Source: Candidatus Fluviicola riflensis
GTDB taxonomy: Bacteria; Bacteroidota; Bacteroidia; Flavobacteriales_D; Crocinitomicaceae
NCBI GenBank assembly: GCA_002243285.1
Contig: CP022585.1
Coordinates: 186,001 to 250,000, forward strand
DNA length: 64,000 nucleotides
Direction of reading: 5' to 3'
Made by a program: the position numbers and the translations under genes. Below the pieces are notes generated by a model. That model had not been told where the DNA came from and ran no database searches. It saw only the letters and a list, made by a program, of their open reading frames with translations. Positions 55,320 to 64,000 of this stretch are shown here, one piece after another (the first letter of the stretch is position 1; each line of letters opens with the position of its first letter).

Positions 55320-56795
55320 GTGAAAGAATTAAAACCTGTTCACGTCCTGTTGTTTACAGTTGGCGTATTTGCTTTATTGGCCCCGTTGGCATGGTTGGTT
55401 GAAGATGACAGCTTCAAAGTAGCCGATATCCCCGTGCGGTTTATTAGTGCCGAACAGTTGCTTCATCCCAAAAAACCGATAAAAAAGGATATCACCAATA
55501 TTGTGGCGCTGGTAGATACTTCTGCTATCCTGGAAGAACCGAAAGATCCCGGAAAGAAACACTCATACTCTTCCGATGGCCGGATGGGCGCTCCGTCAGG
55601 AGGTGAACTTTCAGGTGAATCTTCTACAATTATTCATTACGATGAAAGCGGAAAACGCGGCTTGTATGCTTTTTTTGAGAAACTGGAAGCAGCATCGAAC
55701 GGAAAGAAAAAAGTCCGCATTTTGCATTACGGTGACTCCCAGATCGAAGGTGACCGGATGACCTCTTATATTCGTCAGCGTTTACAAAGTCAGTTTGGCG
55801 GTAACGGCCCGGGAATGATTCCGGCAATGAATGTTTATAATACTCAAACCTTTAAACAGACGTATTCGGAGAATTTTACACGTTACACCGCATTCGGTGG
55901 AGCAAAATTGAAATCACGCCGTTACGGTTCCATGAATACCGCAGCACGTTTTACGCCTGAATACGATAGTACACAAATGGCGCAAATGACCACCATCAAA
56001 GAAGCATTTATCGAAATTGAACCGTCGAAAAGTGCTTACGAACGTGCCAAATCATACAACAATGTCAAATTGTATTACACAAGCTGTGTGAAACCGTGTT
56101 CCATCAAAATTTACCAGAACGGTAATGTGATTCACGAAGACAGTTTGATCAACGATGGTCGTTACCATGTGTTGCCGTTATCATTCCCTGGTAATCCCGG
56201 AAAACTGAAATATGTATTCTCCGCGGCTGTTAGTCCTACGATTATCGGGTTTTCTCTGGAAGGCGATTTTGGTGTGCAGGTCGACAATATCGGGATGCGC
56301 GGATCGAGTGGTACGTTTTTTGGAAAGATCGATCAGCCCACAGCGGCTAAAATGTACGATGATTTGAATGTGGAAATGGTGATCATGCAATTTGGAGGAA
56401 ACAGTGTTCCTTACCTGAAAGATTCAAGCGGAGTGCGCAACTTCGCCCGTAATTTCAAAGGACAATTGCAAACACTCAAAAAATTACGTCCGTCGGCATC
56501 TGTCATGGTGATTGGCCCGAGTGATATGTCAACTTCCAGTGCCAATGGTTTTGTAACGTATCGCATGCTGCCGTATTTGGTGGATGAAATGCGAAAAGCG
56601 GCAAAAGATGTCGGTGCCTGTTATTGGGATTTGTACCGAGCAATGGGTGGTTACAATTCTATGCCCAGCTGGGTAGAGAAGGGATTGGCCGGAAGAGATT
56701 ATATCCACTTCACACCGAAAGGAGCAAGTATTGCATCGCAACTCTTTTTTGATGCATTCGCCGCCGAATTCGTAAAGTGGAAACAAGGGAACTAG
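55320..56795 (+). CDS. Membrane-anchored SGNH-fold hydrolase/acyltransferase
   Basis: From the GTG at 55320 the protein has 491 residues (495 from TTG 55308). An N-terminal signal anchor (VLLFTVGVFALLAPLAWLV) places the rest in the periplasm. The SGNH blocks are visible: block I ILHYGDSQIEGDR (catalytic Ser), block III MQFGGNSVPYL (Gly, Asn), and block V DYIHFTPKGA (Asp and His). A beta-sandwich insertion sits between blocks I and III. The family includes glycan O-acetyl esterases and transferases such as AlgX-type proteins. With a second SGNH gene and an MBOAT gene following, it is probably part of an O-acetylation module. The glycan is unknown. Confidence 0.82.
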   Translation: MKELKPVHVLLFTVGVFALLAPLAWLVEDDSFKVADIPVRFISAEQLLHPKKPIKKDITNIVALVDTSAILEEPKDPGKKHSYSSDGRMGAPSGGELSGESSTIIHYDESGKRGLYAFFEKLEAASNGKKKVRILHYGDSQIEGDRMTSYIRQRLQSQFGGNGPGMIPAMNVYNTQTFKQTYSENFTRYTAFGGAKLKSRRYGSMNTAARFTPEYDSTQMAQMTTIKEAFIEIEPSKSAYERAKSYNNVKLYYTSCVKPCSIKIYQNGNVIHEDSLINDGRYHVLPLSFPGNPGKLKYVFSAAVSPTIIGFSLEGDFGVQVDNIGMRGSSGTFFGKIDQPTAAKMYDDLNVEMVIMQFGGNSVPYLKDSSGVRNFARNFKGQLQTLKKLRPSASVMVIGPSDMSTSSANGFVTYRMLPYLVDEMRKAAKDVGACYWDLYRAMGGYNSMPSWVEKGLAGRDYIHFTPKGASIASQLFFDAFAAEFVKWKQGN

Positions 56796-56806
56796 TATTC
56801 CTTCTA

Positions 56807-58147
56807 ATGAATCAGCACAATTGGAAATATAGCATGAAGATTTTTGGACAAATAACGGTTGTTGTAGCATTAGTGGTAGCGTGTACAGCGCGATCACAAC
56901 CGTCTGATTCCGGCCCGAAGGATTCGCTGCACACCCATTTTCATCCGGCTTTTCTCACAATTGATACAGCCTTGCACGATGCTTATCCCTTTATTAATTT
57001 CTCCGCTAATTGTTTCCGGTTCTACACGCCCGAAAGTCCGAACTGGGAGAAGTTTTACAACGATTTGGGCAACATGGTCAACTTCAAAGACCGCAAGCTG
57101 AATTTTTACCACATTGGTGGATCGCATGTGCAGGCAGATATATACACACATGATATTCGCACGTATCTGCAAACCCGCTGGAGCGATCTTCCGGGCGAAC
57201 GTGGTTTGGTGTTCCCGTTCGATCTTGCGCGCACCAACAATCCGTGGAATTACGTATTTACTTCGCCTAATTCATGGCGCAGTTATAAAAGCGTTTCTCT
57301 GTCCAAACCTGAAGGCATTGATTTTGGGATTTTGGGAGCCGTTGTCGAATGCTCGGATTCAATCATCGAAATCAAATTTCGCTACGATAAAACAGACGTA
57401 AAACCAGGTTTTACACGCCTGCGGATTTACCACAATAAAGGCGAGTTTCCGTTCGACCTGCATTATGGTGCGGCAGAAATTCTGATCGTGGATAAATACC
57501 ACAACGCCACCCTCGGTTATACCGAAGCCGTTTTCACGGATGATGTGGATACATTTAACCTGCAATTTACCCGTAATAAGCCCGGTCCGTATGGCTTGCA
57601 ATTACACGCGGTACAGCTTTCAAACGCGCATCCCGGAGTTTCCTACACAGCAATCGGGATCAATGGCGCAGGATTGTATACCTACCTTGCCAATCGCAAT
57701 TTCGAAGAACAACTCAAGGAATCGCCACCTGATTTTTTTGCCTTTTCCGTTGGGACCAACGACGCGAACGTACCTTATGCCTCTTTTAACCCGGAAACTT
57801 TTAAACGCAATCTCGAACAGATGATTCAGAAAGTATTGCGTGCCAACCCGGATTGTGCCATTTTGCTCACCGTACCGAATGATGCGGCTTACAGAAAACG
57901 TTATACCAACGCCAATGTAGCCCGTGAGCGTGATGTTATGATTGAATTGGCCCGTAAATACGAATGTCCCATTTGGGATTTTTACGGTATTATGGGCGAG
58001 TTAGGGTCTTCAAAGACATGGATGTTAAAAGGATTGATGCAAGGCGACATGGTGCATTTCACTTCGGTTGGTTACCACCTAAAAGCGAGCCTGTTTGAAG
58101 ATGCCTGGGAAAAATGGTTGCAGCAAATGGAATTACGAAACCACTAA
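56807..58147 (+). CDS. Second SGNH-fold protein, probable lipoprotein
   Basis: The ATG at 56807 lies 11 bp after the previous stop; the ATG at 56834 gives a cleaner leader MKIFGQITVVVALVVAC with a VVAC lipobox. The protein (446 or 437 residues) has block I FYHIGGSHVQADI, where the usual Asp before Ser is replaced by Gly, block III FSVGTNDANVP, and block V GDMVHFTSVGYH. It is a distant paralogue of the preceding protein, with the same insertion between blocks. The altered block I may mean transfer rather than hydrolysis, or a different substrate; this is inference. Confidence 0.8.
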   Translation: MNQHNWKYSMKIFGQITVVVALVVACTARSQPSDSGPKDSLHTHFHPAFLTIDTALHDAYPFINFSANCFRFYTPESPNWEKFYNDLGNMVNFKDRKLNFYHIGGSHVQADIYTHDIRTYLQTRWSDLPGERGLVFPFDLARTNNPWNYVFTSPNSWRSYKSVSLSKPEGIDFGILGAVVECSDSIIEIKFRYDKTDVKPGFTRLRIYHNKGEFPFDLHYGAAEILIVDKYHNATLGYTEAVFTDDVDTFNLQFTRNKPGPYGLQLHAVQLSNAHPGVSYTAIGINGAGLYTYLANRNFEEQLKESPPDFFAFSVGTNDANVPYASFNPETFKRNLEQMIQKVLRANPDCAILLTVPNDAAYRKRYTNANVARERDVMIELARKYECPIWDFYGIMGELGSSKTWMLKGLMQGDMVHFTSVGYHLKASLFEDAWEKWLQQMELRNH

Positions 58148-58167
58148 ATTAAAGAAGTCAGGGAAGA

Positions 58168-60027
58168 ATGTTACAAATACAATGGTATAACATCAGTTAC
58201 TGGGGGATAGAGCGCCTTCAAAAAATCTTTAGTTTCGAAGCAACGGATTCGATGGTATTCAACCGCCTCGATTTTTGGCTGTTCTTCATTTTCATCATGA
58301 TCTTCTTCACGATGTTGCACAAACACCAATTGGTACGCAGCATGTTCATTACGGTTGTAAGTTTGTTTTTGTATTATAAAACTTCGGGCTTATTCGTACT
58401 TCTCCTGGCACTTTCCATCGTCGTGAATTATGTATTGGGAAGGCGTATTTTCAACGCTCCGTCAGACCTGAGGCGTAAATGGATCATAGCCTTTTCCGCA
58501 ACATTCAACGTACTTTTGCTAGGATACTTCAAATATGGCCTCTTTTTCACCGAATCGTTTAACAAGTTATTTCACACCGATTTTGAAGCATTCAACATGT
58601 TTGCACAATGGGGGAATGGCTTTTTCGGAGACCACACATTTGAAACAATGATTCTGCTCCCGGCCGGAGTAAGTTTCTTCACTTTTCAATCCATTAGTTA
58701 CGTTGTAGATATTTACCGGAAAGAAATTACACCGGTGAAAAATTTCTGGGATTACGCGTTTTACGTGACCTATTTCCCGCACGTAATCATGGGACCGATC
58801 GTTCGTGCCCGCGATTTCATTCCGCAAATCTACAAACCATTCCAACTCAATAAACAGGTCTTCGGTGAATCTGTTTTTCTTATCATGAAAGGTTTGTTCA
58901 AGAAGATCGTTCTGGCTGATTTTATCGCTGTACATTTTATTGATAAAGTAGTTGATTCGCCTGAAGCTTATCCAGGATTTGTGAGCATTCTCGCAATGTG
59001 GGGTTATTCGTTGCAGATTTACGGCGATTTCTCGGGTTATACCGACATTGCAATCGGAATCTCACGGCTTATGGGCTTTGAGTTATTACCCAACTTTAAT
59101 TCGCCCTACAAAGCCAATAGTGTGGCCGATTTCTGGCGGCGATGGCACAAGTCGCTCGGTGCATGGTTGCGCGATTACCTCTACATCCCGCTCGGCGGAA
59201 ACAAGAAAGGAAGTATCGGGACCTACATCGCCATTCTGATCATTTTCATTTACATGATTTTTATCACCGGCTGGTACGACCTGGTTTTCATCTACCTCGG
59301 ACTCATGGCAGTAGTTGCCACAGGTGTTTCCATGAACAAGGAAGCCAACTACATTCTGAAAGGATTTACGATGGCGTATGCCATTGCTTTTGTAATCGGC
59401 GTTACCTGGATTTGCTTCCTGGGTTGGTACGATCCGATTACTATTGCCGTTTACCTTGGATCGCTCGCATTGTATGCCATGCTGATGTTGTTCAGCAAAA
59501 GTTTTTCTTCACTCATGAACCGCGATTTGAACCTACTGATCACGATGGTGGTGGGCGGTTTGTGGCACGGTGCTACGCAAAACTTTATGATTTGGGGAGC
59601 CATGAATGGTCTGGCGCTTGTCGTTTACAATTACTGGAAGAAAATTTCTCCTTACGAAAAAAGCAACTGGCTCCTGGTGCATTTCTGGAAAGTATTCCTC
59701 ACCTTTAATTTCATCACATTCACACGGATCTGGTTCCGACTGAAAGAAGACGGAAAACCAAATGCGATGCTGGATCACATTTACAATCACTTTAATTTCG
59801 ATTGGACAAAATTGTGGGCAGTCTTGTGGAATTTCGGGCCGGTATTCATTGTTATCGGTGTAGGCTTTTTCTTACATTGGATCCCGCAACGCTGGAAAGA
59901 CGCCGGAATTGCGGTTTTCGCCAAAACACCGATGGTCGTGCAATTGATGATGGTAGCTATTTCCGTTGTATTGATGTACCAGGCTGTTTCGGGTGAATTC
60001 AAAGCCTTTGTTTATTTGGAATTCTAA
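58168..60027 (+). CDS. MBOAT-family membrane O-acyltransferase (AlgI-like)
   Basis: The 619-residue polytopic protein carries the AlgI/DltB motifs: GVSFFTFQSISYVVDIYR, YSLQIYGDFSGYTDIAIGIS, DFWRRWHKSLGAWLRDYLYI and the catalytic histidine in VVGGLWHGATQNFMIWGAMN. It is about 100 residues longer than typical AlgI because of an extra pair of helices near 370-430. Known chemistry: such proteins pass acetyl groups from the cytoplasm across the membrane to periplasmic SGNH partners. The two preceding genes supply such partners. It overlaps lipB by one base (TAATG). Confidence 0.92.
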   Translation: MLQIQWYNISYWGIERLQKIFSFEATDSMVFNRLDFWLFFIFIMIFFTMLHKHQLVRSMFITVVSLFLYYKTSGLFVLLLALSIVVNYVLGRRIFNAPSDLRRKWIIAFSATFNVLLLGYFKYGLFFTESFNKLFHTDFEAFNMFAQWGNGFFGDHTFETMILLPAGVSFFTFQSISYVVDIYRKEITPVKNFWDYAFYVTYFPHVIMGPIVRARDFIPQIYKPFQLNKQVFGESVFLIMKGLFKKIVLADFIAVHFIDKVVDSPEAYPGFVSILAMWGYSLQIYGDFSGYTDIAIGISRLMGFELLPNFNSPYKANSVADFWRRWHKSLGAWLRDYLYIPLGGNKKGSIGTYIAILIIFIYMIFITGWYDLVFIYLGLMAVVATGVSMNKEANYILKGFTMAYAIAFVIGVTWICFLGWYDPITIAVYLGSLALYAMLMLFSKSFSSLMNRDLNLLITMVVGGLWHGATQNFMIWGAMNGLALVVYNYWKKISPYEKSNWLLVHFWKVFLTFNFITFTRIWFRLKEDGKPNAMLDHIYNHFNFDWTKLWAVLWNFGPVFIVIGVGFFLHWIPQRWKDAGIAVFAKTPMVVQLMMVAISVVLMYQAVSGEFKAFVYLEF

Positions 60028-60728
60028 TGGGAAAGACGGTTCGGTTTGAGGATTTGGGATTGATGGATTACCAGCAGGCATGGGACTATCAGGAATCTTT
60101 ATTTGCCGAATCCATCGCTCTGAAAATCGAACACCGCAACGGAACTTCCACTACCGAAACGACCAATCATTTGTTGTTTGTAGAACATCCGCATGTGTAT
60201 ACGCTTGGCAAAAGCGGAAGTACTGACAACTTGTTGCTCGATGAAAAAGGTTTGGAAGAACATCACGCGACATATTACAAGATCAATCGCGGTGGTGATA
60301 TAACCTATCATGGCCCCGGGCAATTGGTCGGCTACCCGATTTTCGATCTCGACCACTTTTTCACTGATATTCACAAATACATGCGTTTTCTGGAAGAAGC
60401 TGTTATTCAGACTCTTGCGGTTTACGGGATCAAAGGCGAGCGCTCACAAGGATTTACCGGTGTTTGGATTGATCCTGAATTGCCTTCCGCACGAAAAATT
60501 TGCGCTATGGGCGTGAAATGCTCACGTTGGGTTACGATGCATGGGATCGGATTCAACGTCAATACCGATTTGTCTTATTTTTCTCACATTGTGCCTTGCG
60601 GAATTGAAGATAAAGCTGTAACTTCAATGCAACACGAGTTGGGAAGAGCACTTGATCTGGATGAGGTAAAAGCCGTTCTGAAAGTGAAATTGGCGGAACA
60701 GTTCGGTTATACCTACACACATGAGTAA
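60027..60728 (+). CDS. lipB: Octanoyl-[acyl-carrier-protein]:protein octanoyltransferase
   Basis: The 233-residue protein has the LipB signature RGGDITYHGPGQLVGYPI and the catalytic Cys/Lys region KICAMGVKCSRWVTMHG. It moves octanoate from ACP onto lipoyl domains of 2-oxoacid dehydrogenases in the cytoplasm, ahead of LipA. No lipA gene is in the window. It is embedded in the same run as the MBOAT gene and overlaps the next gene by 8 bp. Confidence 0.95.
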   Translation: MGKTVRFEDLGLMDYQQAWDYQESLFAESIALKIEHRNGTSTTETTNHLLFVEHPHVYTLGKSGSTDNLLLDEKGLEEHHATYYKINRGGDITYHGPGQLVGYPIFDLDHFFTDIHKYMRFLEEAVIQTLAVYGIKGERSQGFTGVWIDPELPSARKICAMGVKCSRWVTMHGIGFNVNTDLSYFSHIVPCGIEDKAVTSMQHELGRALDLDEVKAVLKVKLAEQFGYTYTHE

Positions 60729-61974
60729 TAAAAAGGGAAGAGGCCGGCTCAGAAAATTGTTTCGCGTCATTCTGGGAACTGTATTGGTCCTCATCGTATC
60801 ACTAAACATCTTCATTCTGCTAAGCGGCAGGTTTTACCTCTACAAAGGCATTTATTCCACGTATTTATCGGGTGAATCGTCACCGACCATTTACGACAAG
60901 GATATCTTCTATTCTTCAACGCTCAGTGCGCCTGCTGTACATCAGCCGTGGGCGATGCATCCCAAGCGGAACGACCTTAAAATTCCTGCAAAGTACCGGT
61001 CGTACTTGGAATCATACGAAACCAAATCGTTCCTGGTGTTTAGGAATGACAGCCTGATTTTTGAAGAATATTGGGGTGAGCACAATTCCAAAACAGTTTC
61101 CAATTCCTTTTCTGCCGCCAAAACAATGGTGAGTATGTTGGTCGGAATCGCTGTAGAAGAAGGCAAGATCAAGAGTTTGGATGATCCGGTTTCCAATTAC
61201 CTCCCCGCATTTTCTGGTAAAGGCAAAGAAAAGATAACCATCCGGCATTTGCTCATGATGGCTTCCGGATTGGATTGGGGTGAAAGCGGTGTGAATCCAT
61301 TATCCGAAAATGCCGAATCGTATTACGGAAGCGATTTGTGGGGTCTGGTAAATCGCCAACAAGTTGTGGGGAAACCCGGTGAAGCATTTGTTTACCAAAG
61401 CGGTAATTCGCAATTGCTGGCGTACATTGTCGAAAAAGCGACAGGAAAAGATTTGACCCGCTACGCCGATGAAAAATTGTGGAAGCCCATGGGAGCGGAA
61501 GCAGACGCGTTCTGGAGTCTGGATAAGGAAAACGGCGATGAAAAAGCATTCTGCTGTTTGTACAGTACCTCTCGCGATTTTGCCCGTTTGGGAGTTTTGC
61601 TGGCCAACAACGGAAAATGGAAAGACAAACAGCTCATTCCTGAATGGTATTTCAAAGAAATGGTGGCAAACCCTGAAATGAAAACCGAAGAAGGCGTTCC
61701 GAATACGCGATATGGCTTGCATATCTGGACCTTTCTCGGATACACCGACCCGGTGTATTATTGTCGCGGAATTCACGGGCAGTACATCATCGCTATTCCG
61801 GCAAAAAACCTGGTAATCGTACGTACCGGAAACCGGCGTGCCGACAATTTTGAGATTCCCGAATCGAAAAAAGGTGACAAAGCCTACCGCGAGAAATACG
61901 GTCCCTATTTGGGGCACCCAACCGATTTGTTCCAATACATCAGTTTGGGTAAAAAATTGGAATCACAATTGTGA
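60721..61974 (+). CDS. Serine hydrolase of the class C beta-lactamase family
   Basis: The 417-residue protein has an N-terminal signal anchor (VILGTVLVLIVSLNIFILLS). The three family motifs are visible: SxxK as SAAK (in NSFSAAKTMVSM), a YxxGN as YQSGN, and HxG as HGQ (in CRGIHGQYIIAIP). Members include esterases, D-aminopeptidases and peptidoglycan hydrolases as well as beta-lactamases, so antibiotic resistance should not be assumed. It probably faces the periplasm and belongs to the transcription unit of lipB and the MBOAT gene. Confidence 0.88.
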   Translation: MSNKKGRGRLRKLFRVILGTVLVLIVSLNIFILLSGRFYLYKGIYSTYLSGESSPTIYDKDIFYSSTLSAPAVHQPWAMHPKRNDLKIPAKYRSYLESYETKSFLVFRNDSLIFEEYWGEHNSKTVSNSFSAAKTMVSMLVGIAVEEGKIKSLDDPVSNYLPAFSGKGKEKITIRHLLMMASGLDWGESGVNPLSENAESYYGSDLWGLVNRQQVVGKPGEAFVYQSGNSQLLAYIVEKATGKDLTRYADEKLWKPMGAEADAFWSLDKENGDEKAFCCLYSTSRDFARLGVLLANNGKWKDKQLIPEWYFKEMVANPEMKTEEGVPNTRYGLHIWTFLGYTDPVYYCRGIHGQYIIAIPAKNLVIVRTGNRRADNFEIPESKKGDKAYREKYGPYLGHPTDLFQYISLGKKLESQL

Positions 61975-61979
61975 TGCGG

Positions 61980-61999
61980 GGGTGGGATTTATCCCACCC
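61980..61999 (+). terminator. Hairpin after the serine hydrolase gene
   Basis: GGGTGGGAT (61980-61988) and ATCCCACCC (61991-61999) form a perfect 9 bp stem with a two-base loop, 5 bp after the stop codon. No T run follows, so it may be an mRNA 3'-end stabiliser or repetitive hairpin rather than a true terminator. Confidence 0.55.
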
Positions 62000-62069
62000 T
62001 ATTGCTGTCTCATATTAAAATCAAAAATCTCTTCGTAATTTCGCGCACTGATTTCCAAAGATCAAAGCA

Positions 62070-62480
62070 ATGCGTGAAGAATTGAAAGGCCCCAAAGTAG
62101 AAAATGTGCGAGTAGTAATTGTACCCGAAAAGAATCCCGAAGGTGGCATACAACATTACGTCTACCTGTTGAACCTGCGCGAAGATATCATGGAAGGGAT
62201 CATCATCACAAGCAAAGGCTACGGAACCAATGTCGAAACCGGTGAGTCGGTAAAAACATCAACGTTGCGTCATTCTTTGGAAGTGTTGCTACCCGACGAA
62301 GCGGCTAAAATCGAACCGATCATGGAAGAAGTATTTGGCCTCACCAATGAATACTGGGTTAGCTTTTGGGCCGAAGATGTGATGTACGACAAAAAGTTCA
62401 TTTTCTTACCTGAAACCATCAATGAAAAAAATTACACCGATATCCCGAAATTGGGAGTAAAAGGTGTGATGGTAGGATAA
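62070..62480 (+). CDS. Conserved-looking cytoplasmic protein of unknown function
   Basis: The 136-residue acidic protein (MREELKGPKVENVRVVIVPE) shows no signal peptide or membrane helix. Mixed strands and helices are expected (QHYVYLLNLREDIMEGIIIT, LRHSLEVLLPDEAAKIEPIM, EYWVSFWAEDVMYDKKFIFL). No motif or family is recognised. It has a likely -7 variant TAATTTCG at 62036-62043 and a strong bidirectional terminator after it, so it appears to be an independent gene. Confidence 0.8.
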   Translation: MREELKGPKVENVRVVIVPEKNPEGGIQHYVYLLNLREDIMEGIIITSKGYGTNVETGESVKTSTLRHSLEVLLPDEAAKIEPIMEEVFGLTNEYWVSFWAEDVMYDKKFIFLPETINEKNYTDIPKLGVKGVMVG

Positions 62481-62492
62481 TATTGATCAAAA

Positions 62493-62528
62493 AAAGTGTG
62501 GTAGCGATTTATCGCTACCACACTTTTG
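62493..62528. terminator. Bidirectional intrinsic terminator
   Basis: A perfect 17 bp stem (AAAAGTGTGGTAGCGAT at 62493-62509 and its complement at 62512-62528) with a TT loop carries A and T runs at its two ends. It sits between convergent genes and can serve both. Confidence 0.9.
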
Positions 62529-62550
62529 CTTTATAACATTTTGGATTTTC

Positions 62551-63711
62551 TTACAGAGTTCCGCGCTTGGCCTGTTCGCGCTCAATCGATTCAAACAAAG
62601 CTTTGAAATTCCCCGCACCGAATCCGCGTGCACCCATTCGCTGAATGATCTCAAAGAACAAGGTTGGTCGGTCTTCAACTGGCTTGGTGAAAATTTGCAG
62701 CAAATAACCTTCTTCATCGGCATCGATCATAATGGCCAGTTTTTGCAGGTCCGCGATGTTTTCATGCATCATCGACATGTGTTCACCCAATCGCTCGGGA
62801 ATGGCATCGTAATACGCCTGTGGTGGCGCTGACAGGAATTCGATTCCTCGCTCGCGCAAAGCAGTAACTGTTGAAATAATATCATCGGTTGCAATCGCGA
62901 TGTGCTGCACACCCGGTCCTTCATAAAAATCAAGGTATTCTTCAATTTGTGATCGTTTTTTACCTTCTGCCGGTTCGTTGATCGGGAATTTGATGCGACC
63001 GTTTCCGTTGCTCATTACCTTACTCATCAGGGCAGAGTATTCGGTGTGGATTTGTTTGTCATCAAACGAAAGGAAATTCACAAATCCCATCACGTCTTCG
63101 TACCATTTCACCCAGGTATTCATTTCGCCCCAGCCAACGTTTCCAACCATATGGTCAACAAACTTCAAACCGATTGGCTCCGGGTTGTAATCCGATTCCC
63201 ATTTCTGGAAGCCCGGCATAAACAAACCATTGTAGTTTTTGCGTTCAACAAACATGTGAACGGTCTCACCATAGGTGTAAATTCCGGCGCGAACCACTTC
63301 TCCGTGTTCGTCCTTTTCAACCGTAGGTTCCATGTAAGAACGGGCGCCACGTTTGGTGGTTTCTTCCCACGCACTGCGGGCATCTTCTACCCAAAGAGCA
63401 ATTACTTTCACCCCGTCACCGTGCTTTTTCACGTGTTCCCCGATAGGAGAATCGCTGGTTAAAGCCGTAGTCAAAACCAAACGGATTTTGTCTTGTTTCA
63501 ACACGTAAGATGCGCGGTCTTTCATGCCTGTTTCCAATCCGGCATAAGCAAATGATTGAAAACCGAAAGCCGTTTTGTAAAAATGTGCCGCTTGTTTGGC
63601 ATTTCCTACGTAAAATTCAATGTAGTCGGTTCCCAATAACGGAAGGAAATCCTGCGCTCCTTCAAAAATCTTCTCCAAACCGTATTCTACATTCTTAACT
63701 TCTTTACTCAT
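62551..63711 (-). CDS. hpd: 4-hydroxyphenylpyruvate dioxygenase
   Basis: The 386-residue protein is an HPPD of two vicinal-oxygen-chelate domains. The Fe(II) ligands are seen as the His in KFVDHMVGNV, the His in GPGVQHIAIATDD and the Glu in TLFFEIIQRMG. The C-terminus GFGAGNFKALFESIEREQ, ending RGTL, matches the family closely. It converts 4-hydroxyphenylpyruvate to homogentisate in tyrosine degradation. hmgA, which uses the product, is 27 bp upstream in the same operon. Confidence 0.96.
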   Translation of the reverse strand: MSKEVKNVEYGLEKIFEGAQDFLPLLGTDYIEFYVGNAKQAAHFYKTAFGFQSFAYAGLETGMKDRASYVLKQDKIRLVLTTALTSDSPIGEHVKKHGDGVKVIALWVEDARSAWEETTKRGARSYMEPTVEKDEHGEVVRAGIYTYGETVHMFVERKNYNGLFMPGFQKWESDYNPEPIGLKFVDHMVGNVGWGEMNTWVKWYEDVMGFVNFLSFDDKQIHTEYSALMSKVMSNGNGRIKFPINEPAEGKKRSQIEEYLDFYEGPGVQHIAIATDDIISTVTALRERGIEFLSAPPQAYYDAIPERLGEHMSMMHENIADLQKLAIMIDADEEGYLLQIFTKPVEDRPTLFFEIIQRMGARGFGAGNFKALFESIEREQAKRGTL

Positions 63712-63738
63712 ATCTTTAAGTATAATGTGCTTGATTAA

Positions 63739-64000
63739 TTATTTTTCCAGCCAGCTGTAAGCATAGCTGTCATCTTGCATGTCGATGGCTGCCTGCGTGA
63801 GTTTTAACGGACGGAATGTATCCACCATTACCGCCAGTTCGGCAGTTTCTTTCTGACCGATACTGCGTTCGTAAGCTCCCGGGTGCGGACCGTGTGGAAT
63901 TCCTCCCGGATGAAGGGAAATGTATCCTTTTTCAACATGATTACGGCTCATGAAATCACCGTCAACATAATACAATACTTCATCCGAATCGATGTTGGAA
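63739..64000 (-). CDS. hmgA: Homogentisate 1,2-dioxygenase, C-terminal part (gene continues outside window)
   Basis: Only the last 86 or so residues are in the window; the frame stays open to position 64000 and its 5' end lies beyond. The visible part has the typical end of HGO: DSDEVLYYVDGDFMSR, GYISLHPGGIPHGPHPGAYE and AVMVDTFRPLKLT, including iron-ligand histidines of the HPGG...HGPHPG region. It opens the homogentisate ring to maleylacetoacetate and precedes hpd in a two-gene or larger operon. Confidence 0.94.
   Translation of the reverse strand, partial: SNIDSDEVLYYVDGDFMSRNHVEKGYISLHPGGIPHGPHPGAYERSIGQKETAELAVMVDTFRPLKLTQAAIDMQDDSYAYSWLEK

Noticed and set aside
60721-61974. A call of antibiotic-resistance beta-lactamase.
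   Set aside because: The motifs only place it in the wider serine-hydrolase family, which includes many esterases and peptidases, and it has a membrane anchor.

Overview
The window comes from a Bacteroidota chromosome, most likely Flavobacteriales and close to the Crocinitomicaceae/Fluviicola group. The evidence is type IX secretion (T9SS) C-terminal sorting domains of type A and type B, SprB-like and PKD repeats in a large surface protein, -7 promoter elements of the form TAnnTTTG with no strong Shine-Dalgarno sites, a Bat (Bacteroides aerotolerance) operon, and a very short NuoG. The taxonomic placement is inferred from gene content; no rRNA gene is present.

Layout. 1-9.2 kb: the end of a T9SS-exported PKD protein, rplU-rpmA, serS, a 1047-residue T9SS type B surface protein, and a coupled lipoprotein/TPR pair. 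9.2-16 kb: a putative outer-membrane barrel, a small unknown protein and an arginine decarboxylase on the minus strand, then a lone AT-rich YobI-like membrane P-loop NTPase. 16-24 kb: a lipoprotein alpha-2-macroglobulin with an intact thioester, a LamG protein, a T9SS type A protein and an HxlR regulator. 24-32 kb: a minus-strand operon moxR-DUF58-membrane protein-batA-batB-batC-batD, joined by 4-50 bp overlaps or a 5 bp gap. 32-33.6 kb: about 1 kb of non-coding DNA holding a multi-hairpin element of about 475 bp and a compact minus-strand small RNA candidate. 33.6-46.4 kb: the complete 14-gene nuoA-N operon for respiratory complex I. 46.4-55 kb: a secreted YD-like protein, a TauE/SafE permease, a PpiD-like chaperone, a lipoprotein MsrA, a DUF255 thioredoxin-fold protein, and an AT-rich secreted protein beside a decayed copy of the DUF255 gene start. 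55-62 kb: two SGNH-fold proteins plus an MBOAT acyltransferase, lipB and a class C beta-lactamase-like hydrolase. 62-64 kb: a small unknown protein, then hpd and the end of hmgA (tyrosine/homogentisate degradation).

How the genes work together. Complex I supplies the proton-motive force. The MoxR/Bat operon, PpiD-like protein, MsrA and DUF255 protein fit envelope quality control and stress tolerance. The MBOAT and two SGNH proteins look like an export-coupled O-acetylation module for an unknown glycan. hmgA and hpd carry tyrosine catabolism.

The most unusual signals are mainly outside ordinary genes: the small RNA candidate at 33104-33191, the structured element at 32606-33080, the diverged remnant of a gene start at 55068-55103, the solitary YobI-like NTPase, dispersed AT-rich inverted repeats, and a perfect 50 bp palindrome at 47418-47467.
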